From Bacillota bacterium (lineage in GTDB: Bacteria > Bacillota > Clostridia > Oscillospirales > Acutalibacteraceae), in NCBI GenBank assembly GCA_023460155.1, contig JAEWRF010000185.1, positions 1 to 6,808 of the forward strand: DNA of 6,808 bases, read 5' to 3'. The notes beneath the pieces are model-generated. The model was given only the letters and a program-made list of their open reading frames with translations, was not told the DNA's origin and ran no database searches. Shown here piece by piece: positions 1 to 5,222 of this stretch. Position 1 is the stretch's first letter, and each line of letters opens with the position of its first letter. The position numbers and the translations under genes were made by a program.

Positions 1-405
1 CAGGAATCTGGAGAAAATTACTTGGAGACGATATTGATTCTGCGCGGCCGCAACGGATATGTACGGTCCATCGACGTGGCCAACGAACTGGGTGTGACAA
101 AGGCCAGCGTCAGCCGCGCGATGAGCATTCTCAAGGAGGCCGGCTACCTTGTCATGGAACAAAGCGGGAATCTTGTCCTCACGGATGGGGGCCTCAAGCG
201 GGCGGAAGCAATTTACGAGCGGCATACGCTGATCGCCGAATTTCTTGAGATGACACTCGGCGTGGAGGCGGAGACCGCGACGCAGGATTCCTGCAGAATT
301 GAGCATATTATCAGCGAGGAAAGTTTTCGGCGGATCAAAGAGTTTGTAAACGGCAGACAGAAAACAGAGCCGCCGTCCCGGCAAAGGCCCGGCACGGGGA
401 GTTGA
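1..405 (+). CDS. DtxR/MntR-family metal-dependent transcriptional repressor, 5' end missing
   Basis: The reading frame is open from the first base, and the residues before the first possible internal start (QESGENY) already fit the family, so the true start lies upstream of the window. It should be a cytoplasmic, metal-responsive DNA-binding repressor of iron or manganese homeostasis genes. Of the 134 visible residues, about 21-43 form the winged helix-turn-helix (SIDVANELGVTKASVSRAMS). A dimerisation/metal-binding domain follows, with YERH (His75) and CRIEH (Cys98, Glu101, His102). By hand alignment, Cys-x-x-Glu-His resembles DtxR/IdeR rather than MntR, which has Glu at the first position. 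Asn6 sits where DtxR has Met10 and MntR has Asp8. The positions of the DtxR ancillary ligands Glu83 and His98 appear to be Ala79 and Thr94. There is no C-terminal SH3-like domain, so the length is MntR-like. It ends in a short polar Pro/Arg tail. Family assignment is firm; metal specificity is not. Confidence 0.9.
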   Translation, partial: QESGENYLETILILRGRNGYVRSIDVANELGVTKASVSRAMSILKEAGYLVMEQSGNLVLTDGGLKRAEAIYERHTLIAEFLEMTLGVEAETATQDSCRIEHIISEESFRRIKEFVNGRQKTEPPSRQRPGTGS

Positions 406-415
406 GGGGGATTTG

Positions 416-1327
416 ATGAATACGGTTTCGTTTCAATGCCCGCACTGCGGGAAAACGCTGGAGGTTCCGGAGGATGCGGGGAAGATTGTGTGCATGTTTT
501 GCGCGCAGCCGATCGATTTTCCCGCCGAGCAGAGAAAATTAGCGCAGGAAATTCCGCCGGAAGGCGATTTGTTTGAGTACCTGAAAGAGGCGGAGCAGCA
601 CTTAACCGACGAGGTTTTTTCCTTTCGCATCAAGGCGGGCGAACTTTCCAGCAAAAGCTATCCGCTCCTTTTCGAAAATTATCAGGCACTTCTTCACCCG
701 TTCCTTCAGTCTTTTCAGTATGCGGCGATGCAGGATGAGGCCGTCGCGGCGGAAAAGCTTTCCGAAGTGCTGTTCGAGGGCTTTATAAACCGGTACCGCG
801 CGGAAAAACGCCATTCGGAAGTGTTTGACTGCCGATTTACGATTACCTCTCTGACGATTCCCGCAATTCTGGAACTGAAAACTCCCGCCGCGGAAAAGCT
901 GGTGGATCTGCTGCTGCAAAAATGGAATGAACAGGATCCGAAGCATCCGCTCGGCAAGGCAAATTACGAAGCCATTACCGGGGGCTTCCGGAAAAAGTTT
1001 TGCTTTATTACAACGGCTGTCTGTTCTTCGCTGAACAAGGGGGATTCCTGCGAAGAGCTGAACGCGTTCCGCCGTTTCCGTGACGGCTGGCTTGCTTCAA
1101 CGGAACAGGGTCCGGCAAAAATTCAGGAATACTACCTGTTTGCCCCCATGATCGTGCGCGAGATCGACCGCTCCGGGCAAAGCGGCGAGGAGTATCGGCG
1201 CATCTGGCAAACGTATCTGGAGCCGTGCCTCCGGGATCTGCGCGGCGGGCAGAACAAAACCTGCGCCGAGCGGTATGAGGGCATGATGGCGGAGCTGGAA
1301 CAGAAGTGGTTCGGCCTTCCGCAGTAA
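416..1327 (+). CDS. Zinc-ribbon protein with CFI-box (CFITTAVC) domain, function unknown
   Basis: This is a 303-residue protein starting at ATG 416. A TTG three bases earlier is possible, but GAGGGGG at 404-410 sits five bases before the ATG. That site overlaps the TGA of the upstream regulator gene, so the two are probably co-transcribed and translationally coupled. The N-terminus is a zinc ribbon: Cys8-x2-Cys11 and Cys26-x2-Cys29. The middle (about 45-190) is mostly helical in character, polar and without membrane segments or a signal peptide, so the protein is probably cytoplasmic. At 196-203 is CFITTAVC, followed by Cys212, ELNAFRRFRDGWL (about 215-226) and EYYLFAPMIVREID (about 238-251). 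This is the conserved CFI-box module, which usually lies near the C-terminus of otherwise unrelated proteins and has no established biochemical role that I know of. Several conserved cysteines (196, 203, 212) could act as ligands or redox residues, which is inference. A strong terminator follows. Confidence 0.85.
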   Translation: MNTVSFQCPHCGKTLEVPEDAGKIVCMFCAQPIDFPAEQRKLAQEIPPEGDLFEYLKEAEQHLTDEVFSFRIKAGELSSKSYPLLFENYQALLHPFLQSFQYAAMQDEAVAAEKLSEVLFEGFINRYRAEKRHSEVFDCRFTITSLTIPAILELKTPAAEKLVDLLLQKWNEQDPKHPLGKANYEAITGGFRKKFCFITTAVCSSLNKGDSCEELNAFRRFRDGWLASTEQGPAKIQEYYLFAPMIVREIDRSGQSGEEYRRIWQTYLEPCLRDLRGGQNKTCAERYEGMMAELEQKWFGLPQ

Positions 1328-1344
1328 TCTATTTTTAAATAATG

Positions 1345-1383
1345 CGGCGGAGCCGGTGATTTGTTCACCGGCTCCGCCGTTTT
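1345..1383 (+). terminator. Rho-independent terminator after the CFI-box gene
   Basis: A perfect 15-bp GC-rich stem (arms 1345-1359 and 1365-1379) encloses a 5-base loop, TTTGT, and is followed by TTTT at 1380-1383. It lies 17 bases after the stop codon of the plus-strand gene. It also lies 35 bases beyond the stop codon of the converging minus-strand gene. On that strand the base run after the stem is AT-rich but not a clean T tract, so two-way use is possible but less sure. Confidence 0.92.
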
Positions 1384-1414
1384 CTGTCGTTGTTTACACG
1401 GGTCAGAGGCTGCT

Positions 1415-3706
1415 CTACAGCTCCTTTCCGGTATCCAGGGAAGCGGGAACCGCATTTTCGCAGAACTGCTTATCCAGAACATCCAGAAGAGAAAGAACAT
1501 CTTTTTGCGGAACTGGTTTGCTGATGATGTAGCCCTGAATGATATTGCAGCCGCAATCTACCACACAGTCGGTCTGTTCCTGCGTTTCCACCCCTTCGGC
1601 GATGACCAGCAGGTTCAGCCGGTGCGCGAGCCGGATAATCATGCTGACAATGTCTTTTTCCACATTGTTTGTGACGATCTCATCAATAAAACTCTTGTCG
1701 ATTTTCACCGCGTTGATGGGAAGATTCTTCAGATAGGTCAGAGAGGAAAAACCGGTGCCGAAATCGTCAAGATAGATCGGAATGCCGTGAGCGCGAAGCT
1801 CCTGAAGTTTCCGGATGACTTCTTCGAACGATTCAATCAGGCAGGATTCCGTAATTTCCAGCGCGACGCTGTTTGGGGCCAGATGATAATAATCGAAACG
1901 GCTTATAATATAATCCGTAAAGTTTGCCTGCAGAAGCTCGACGGGCGAAGCATTAAACGAAATCGTGAGGCCTCGGCCTTCCACACTTTTTGCGAAGGAG
2001 AAGGTCTTTTCGATCATAAACCGGCCCAGATCGTTGATAAAACCCGACTTTTCCGCCATGGGAATGAACTCCGAGGGCGGAACCATCCCGAACCGCGCGC
2101 TTTTCCAGCGGGCAAGCGTTTCGAAGCCGACGATCGATTTTTCCACGCAGTCGTATTGCGGCTGGAAATAGCAAAGCAGTTCGCTGCTGGCAATGGAGGC
2201 CTTCAGCTCCGATTCCAGTTGAAGCTGGTGGTCGATCCGGTCCCCGAATATGTCGTTAAAAAGAATGTAGCTGCCTTTGTTGGCCGCCTTCGCTTCCTGC
2301 ATCAGAAATTCGCCGCGGTTGAGGATGTCGTCGAATTCGGTGCCGCAGTCGGTTTCACGCTCCTTGTAAAGAATGGCGCCGATGCTGCAGGAAAGCTGAA
2401 TGACAATTCCGTTCAGCAGATAGGGCTCCTTGAATACGGTAAGAATTTTGTTGGCATAAAATTCAAGATCGTCAACGGTGTTGAGTCCTCTGACCAGAAC
2501 CATGAATTCGTCGCCGCCGATTCGTCCGATCTGCGCGCCGGAACCCAGCATGCGCCGAAGCCTTGTTGCGGTTTCACAAAGGAATCCGTCTCCCGAATCA
2601 TGGCCGAATGTGTTGTTCACGGAACGAAAGTTGTCCACGTCCAGAAAAAAGGCACCGCCGTTCTGGGCGCATTTTTTGCATTCCGCAGACCACGGAGCAA
2701 ACAGCCGCTTCATTCCCTTCCGATTGGGAAGATTCGTCAGAGAATCCGCAAACACAAAATAACGTTTTTGCTCATCGCTGCGGATTGCCGCTTCATAGTC
2801 GATTCTTCGGAACTTAAAGAAATAAAACAGCACAAGCGACAGAACGCCAAGCAGAAGCAGGAAAAGCACAGCCACAGGCAAAAGGGCCCGATCGTTTCCG
2901 AATATTCCGCCGTTGTTTTTTGACGCCCAAAGGATCCATCCGTCGGAGCCGGTGACCGGCAGATAGACGGTCTGCACGTTTGCTCCGTTCAGTCGGACCG
3001 CCGCAGTTCCGGCAACCCCGTCCGCAAAGTCGGATTTCAGCCTGCGCATGAGGGACTCATCCGCCGAAACGCCGGAAACGGAAAAAAAATCCGCATGAAT
3101 TGTGCTGCCGGGTTCACCGGCGATGACAGTTCCGTCCTTTTGCAGAACCCAGACGGTAATGTCTTTCTCTGCGGTGATGCTTTCCAATCCGCTGAACCGG
3201 GAGCTGTCCTGAGCGGCGGCAAGAACGCCGCACACCCGATTGGAGCGAATCACGGGAACACAGTATATAATTTCCTTTCGGTTGTTGTCAGCATCAATAT
3301 AGTCATAGGAGATACTCGATTTTCCGGCCAGCGCCTTTTGAAAATAGGAACGTTTTCCAAGCTGCAGCGTAAGGCCTTTATTTGTAACCGCCCTGCCGGA
3401 GAGGTCGGAATACGCAAGAAAGCGGAATGTGTTCTGAGTGGCTTCCCGATTGAGGATGCGGTCCTTATCGGGAGAGCTTTGGGAGTAGGAGAACGCGTCC
3501 AGATCGGAAAGCGCGGTCAGTACATTGAGGTTGCCCTGGGTCTCCGTACGCACCGCCTGTACGGCTTGCTTTGAAAAATCAAGGAGTGAAGTCTGGAGCG
3601 CCTGCACGGCTATGCTGCGAAGATTGATGATCAGCACAGTTCCGGCTGCAAACAGGAGAAGAGCCAATCCTGCAACCGCGAGGAATAATTTGTCTTTTTT
3701 TCGCAT
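1415..3706 (-). CDS. Membrane-bound dCache-GGDEF-EAL cyclic-di-GMP synthase/phosphodiesterase
   Basis: The protein has 763 residues from ATG 3706. I prefer this start over upstream in-frame ATGs at 3769 and 3724. It has AGGTGA four bases ahead and gives a clean N-terminus (MRKKDK) before the first membrane helix, and a TATAAT box lies between it and 3769. Order: membrane helix about 7-28; extracytoplasmic region about 29-273 resembling a double Cache sensor (RSYFQKALAG at 119-128, VLQKDGTVIAG at 187-197); membrane helix about 274-297; GGDEF domain about 315-485; EAL domain about 495-745. The GGDEF motif is intact (397-401), with Asp356, Asn364 and Asp373 in the expected metal and guanine positions. 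The inhibitory RxxD I-site is absent (GSGA at 388-391). The EAL domain has ETL (529-531) as its signature variant, with Asn585, Glu617, Asp647-Asp648, Lys668, Glu704 and Gln724 all present. Both activities look possible; which dominates, and the ligand, are unknown. It is monocistronic here. Confidence 0.95.
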   Translation of the reverse strand: MRKKDKLFLAVAGLALLLFAAGTVLIINLRSIAVQALQTSLLDFSKQAVQAVRTETQGNLNVLTALSDLDAFSYSQSSPDKDRILNREATQNTFRFLAYSDLSGRAVTNKGLTLQLGKRSYFQKALAGKSSISYDYIDADNNRKEIIYCVPVIRSNRVCGVLAAAQDSSRFSGLESITAEKDITVWVLQKDGTVIAGEPGSTIHADFFSVSGVSADESLMRRLKSDFADGVAGTAAVRLNGANVQTVYLPVTGSDGWILWASKNNGGIFGNDRALLPVAVLFLLLLGVLSLVLFYFFKFRRIDYEAAIRSDEQKRYFVFADSLTNLPNRKGMKRLFAPWSAECKKCAQNGGAFFLDVDNFRSVNNTFGHDSGDGFLCETATRLRRMLGSGAQIGRIGGDEFMVLVRGLNTVDDLEFYANKILTVFKEPYLLNGIVIQLSCSIGAILYKERETDCGTEFDDILNRGEFLMQEAKAANKGSYILFNDIFGDRIDHQLQLESELKASIASSELLCYFQPQYDCVEKSIVGFETLARWKSARFGMVPPSEFIPMAEKSGFINDLGRFMIEKTFSFAKSVEGRGLTISFNASPVELLQANFTDYIISRFDYYHLAPNSVALEITESCLIESFEEVIRKLQELRAHGIPIYLDDFGTGFSSLTYLKNLPINAVKIDKSFIDEIVTNNVEKDIVSMIIRLAHRLNLLVIAEGVETQEQTDCVVDCGCNIIQGYIISKPVPQKDVLSLLDVLDKQFCENAVPASLDTGKEL

Positions 3707-3740
3707 TTCATCACCTGGATTCATTTTACTGCTAACCAAT

Positions 3741-3746
3741 ATTATA
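3741..3746 (-). promoter_or_regulatory. Candidate -10 box of the GGDEF-EAL gene
   Basis: The minus strand reads TATAAT here, a perfect -10 consensus, 34 bases before the chosen ATG at 3706 and before its AGGTGA ribosome site (3716-3711). No good -35 match is found 16-18 bases upstream, so the promoter may be weak or activator-dependent. Its position argues against the longer frame starting at 3769, which would begin upstream of the transcript. Confidence 0.45.
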
Positions 3747-3830
3747 CAGAGGCAGATCGCAAATTTCATTATTTTGATAACTATTTAGAAGAAAAAAGTC
3801 AGACGTTTTTTTGTAAAAAATAACGAACTG

Positions 3831-3850
3831 ATTTCGAATGTATTCGAAAT
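3831..3850. promoter_or_regulatory. Perfect palindrome, candidate operator in the divergent promoter region
   Basis: ATTTCGAA (3831-3838) and TTCGAAAT (3843-3850) are exact inverted copies around TGTA. The site lies between two divergent genes, about 125 bases upstream of the GGDEF-EAL start codon and 86 upstream of the PF06541 gene start. It has no T tract after it, so it is more like a dimeric regulator site than a terminator. It resembles a Gram-positive LexA box only partly: the inner C and G of CGAAC-N4-GTTCG are missing. The cognate protein is unknown. Confidence 0.5.
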
Positions 3851-3880
3851 GCCTTCCAATATCATGATCCCTTCATCTTT

Positions 3881-3908
3881 TTGAATAAATTCGCCTCTCA
3901 TGTAAATA
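3881..3908 (+). promoter_or_regulatory. Candidate promoter of the PF06541 gene
   Basis: TTGAAT (3881-3886) and TAAATA (3903-3908) are 16 bases apart. The expected start of transcription, near 3915, would leave a short leader containing the GGGGGGTG ribosome site at 3923-3930. The matches to consensus are partial. Confidence 0.35.
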
Positions 3909-3935
3909 ATGAACTCATCATTGGGGGGTGTTAAC

Positions 3936-4334
3936 ATGGAAAAAAGGATTACACTTTTTGTAACAGGAGGGGTGATCTATCCTTCTCTGGAAATTTTATG
4001 CCGGGGAAAAACCGATTTTTCCATGGCGGTTGCGGGAGGGCTTTGTCTTTGCCTGATTGACCGTGTCTGCAACTGCAGACTGGGAGAATGCCCGCTGTTC
4101 ATGAGATGCTTTGCGGGCTCAGGGATCATTACGTCGGTCGAGTTTGCTGTCGGCTACCTCGTTAATATTGTACTGAAGCTGAATGTGTGGGATTATTCGC
4201 AGATGCCGCTGAATGTTATGGGACAGGTATGCCTGCCGTTTTCCCTGCTGTGGTTTTTTCTGACGATTCCCGCCATGCAGCTCTGCTTATTATATGACCG
4301 AATCAGGAAAGCAGTGAAAGTACCTGAGCGGTAA
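3936..4334 (+). CDS. Small PF06541-type (CmpB-like, 'putative ABC transporter permease') membrane protein
   Basis: This is a 132-residue protein from ATG 3936, chosen because GGGGGGTG (3923-3930) stands five bases ahead; an in-frame ATG at 3909 has no such site. It is strongly hydrophobic, with about four likely membrane helices (roughly 5-21, 29-43, 59-81 and 97-119). Residues typical of PF06541 are visible: YPSLEILCRGKTDFSM (15-30), EFAVGYLVN (69-77), VWDYS (84-88), P91-L-N93, and GQVCLPFSLLWF (96-107). The family is often labelled an ABC transporter permease, but no ATPase gene lies beside it and the transport role is unproven. It is a minimal, single-module version with almost no soluble extension. 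It is rich in cysteine: Cys22, 37, 39, 45, 47, 52, 58, 99 and 117, with six packed into 37-58. It is divergent from the GGDEF-EAL gene across a palindrome-bearing region, which could mean shared control (inference). Confidence 0.8.
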   Translation: MEKRITLFVTGGVIYPSLEILCRGKTDFSMAVAGGLCLCLIDRVCNCRLGECPLFMRCFAGSGIITSVEFAVGYLVNIVLKLNVWDYSQMPLNVMGQVCLPFSLLWFFLTIPAMQLCLLYDRIRKAVKVPER

Positions 4335-4396
4335 AACGAATCGGCAGCAGCAAATTGCAGAGGAATAATATTACAGAGAGAATGTGCCTTGAAAGG

Positions 4397-4454
4397 GCTC
4401 CCGCCAGCCCGGTCAGGACGCATTCTTTGTGTATGCTTCTGCGGGAGCTGTTTT
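4397..4454 (+). terminator. Possible weak terminator or structured RNA after the PF06541 gene
   Basis: GCTCCCGC (4397-4404) and GCGGGAGC (4441-4448) can form an 8-bp GC-rich stem, followed by TG and TTTT (4451-4454). The 36-base interior can itself form a short GCAT/ATGC hairpin. It begins 63 bases after the stop codon. The long loop makes a classic terminator uncertain. Just downstream, GCGGTTT (4458-4464) and AAACCGC (4494-4500) form another possible stem. Apart from these hairpins I see nothing in 4335-4528. Confidence 0.35.
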
Positions 4455-4528
4455 GCGGCGGTTTGCCGGCCACAAATTGGGCACTCTGCAGCAAAACCGC
4501 GTAAAATTGATTTTTTGGGGGATTTTTA

Positions 4529-4558
4529 TTGACATGCCGAGCTGGAATATGGTATTAT
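4529..4558 (+). promoter_or_regulatory. Promoter of the tRNA-Ser pair
   Basis: A perfect -35 TTGACA (4529-4534) is followed, 18 bases on, by TATTAT (4553-4558), which is preceded by TGG (4550-4552), giving an extended -10. The predicted transcript starts near 4565, about 23 bases before the first tRNA. This is the best vegetative (sigma-A type) promoter in the window. Confidence 0.85.
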
Positions 4559-4587
4559 TAATTTCGCACCTGTGAGGAAACGAATCC

Positions 4588-4676
4588 GGAGAGGTGTCCG
4601 AGTGGTTTATGGAGCTAGTCTTGAAAACTAGTGATCCCGCAAGGGACCAAGAGTTCGAATCTCTTCCTCTCCGCCA
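4588..4676 (+). tRNA. tRNA-Ser (anticodon UGA)
   Basis: The acceptor arm GGAGAGG (4588-4594) pairs with CCTCTCC (4666-4672). Discriminator G is at 4673 and the encoded CCA at 4674-4676. The anticodon stem CTAGT/ACTAG (4615-4619 and 4627-4631) encloses the loop CTTGAAA, whose anticodon TGA (4622-4624) reads UCA and related serine codons. A long variable arm containing a CCC/GGG pairing (about 4632-4649) is typical of class II serine tRNA. The T arm contains GTTCGAAT. Confidence 0.97.
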
Positions 4677-4709
4677 TTTTAATTTATATTTTGATTATTC
4701 ACCATCCGT

Positions 4710-4799
4710 GGAGAAATACCCAAGTGGTGAAGGGGCTCCCCTGCTAAGGGAGTAGGTCGGGTAACCGGCGCGAGGGTTCAAATCCCTCTTTCTCCGCCA
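4710..4799 (+). tRNA. tRNA-Ser (anticodon GCU)
   Basis: The acceptor arm GGAGAAA (4710-4716) pairs with TTTCTCC (4789-4795). Discriminator G is at 4796 and the encoded CCA at 4797-4799. The anticodon stem CTCCC/GGGAG (4736-4740 and 4748-4752) encloses the loop CTGCTAA, whose anticodon GCT (4743-4745) reads AGC and AGU. A long variable arm with GGTCGGGTAACCGGC marks it as class II. It follows the first tRNA by 33 bases and has no promoter of its own that I can see, so the two are likely one transcript. Confidence 0.97.
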
Positions 4800-4800
4800 C

Positions 4801-4838
4801 GAAAAAGCCTGTAATCTCAAAAGATTACAGGCTTTTTC
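4801..4838 (+). terminator. Rho-independent terminator of the tRNA operon
   Basis: The inverted arms 4801-4817 and 4822-4838 pair over 17 bp around the loop CAAA. The core GCCTGTAATCT/AGATTACAGGC is flanked by AAAAA on the left and TTTTT on the right. It starts one base after the CCA end of the second tRNA. The flanking A and T tracts would let it stop transcription from either side. Confidence 0.93.
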
Positions 4839-5222
4839 ATATGTTTTGCAGAATGATTTCAACTAACTGCTAAAGCTGCCGCAAGGCAATGAAAAAGAAA
4901 ATAGAAAAGGCGAATTTCATCTGTGAACTGCACTCCGATCGTTTGACAGTATGATTTACTGAAAAACGGCAGGGGTGCTTTTTCTGTCTGCCTTTTATTC
5001 ACTCTGCGCTCCGCATGGCGCGATGAGACCGGGCAGCCTGTCTTCCGTGTTCTCTGCGGTGCGCGGTCTTTCTGCTGCCGACTCGATCAATTTGCATCTA
5101 TTTTGGAACTCAATAGTTAATATTTTGTAAATAATGGTTAACAGGACGTAATGTAATGAAAATAGAAGCAGCTTATAATGAAGACAACAAACAGGCTCGC
5201 AGCAATTGAAAGGAGAAAAGCC
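4839..5222 (+). other. Gene-free stretch upstream of the sugar transporter operon
   Basis: I find no convincing gene in this stretch of nearly 400 bases. The centre (about 4960-5080) is GC-richer and can form competing stems: GGCAG (4968-4972) with CTGCC at 4988-4992 (followed by TTTTATT) or with CTGCC at 5075-5079; GACCG (5027-5031) with CGGTC (5064-5068); and GGCAGC (5032-5037) with GCTGCC (5074-5079). The last part (about 5085-5180) is AT-rich, as expected of a promoter region. No known riboswitch consensus and no clear catabolite-repression site was recognised by eye. Confidence 0.5.
5174..5179 (+). promoter_or_regulatory. Candidate -10 box of the sugar ABC transporter operon
   Basis: TATAAT is a perfect -10 match, 43 bases before the chosen ATG at 5223, which would give a leader of roughly 35 bases containing the AGGAG site. 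No sequence close to TTGACA lies 16-18 bases upstream, so use may depend on an activator or on another promoter within 5090-5135. Confidence 0.4.

Noticed and set aside
1361..2923. A 520-codon open frame on the plus strand
   Set aside because: It is exactly antisense to the EAL and GGDEF part of the minus-strand gene, begins inside the hairpin terminator, has no recognisable family and no ribosome site. The opposite frame is a textbook GGDEF-EAL protein.
3095..3574. A 159-codon open frame on the plus strand
   Set aside because: It is antisense to the Cache sensor part of the GGDEF-EAL gene, with no start signal and no family resemblance.
3831..3850. LexA (SOS) box reading of the palindrome
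   Set aside because: The Gram-positive box needs CGAAC-N4-GTTCG; here the centre reads CGAA-TGTA-TTCG, lacking the inner C and G, and neither neighbour is an SOS-type gene.
4303..4494. A 63-codon minus-strand frame with a hydrophobic stretch
   Set aside because: It overlaps the end of the PF06541 gene, crosses the two hairpins and has no supported start. Composition alone is not enough to call it.
4335..4587. c-di-GMP riboswitch or T-box in the gaps near the GGDEF-EAL and tRNA genes
   Set aside because: I looked for the conserved cores of these RNAs in the gene-free stretches and recognised none by eye; a covariance-model search would be decisive.
4975..5130. A small plus-strand frame (GTG at 4975 or ATG at 5023) ending at TAA 5128-5130
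   Set aside because: At most about 51 codons, with no ribosome site at proper spacing before either start and no recognisable motif. It is probably chance in the GC-richer part of the intergenic stretch.
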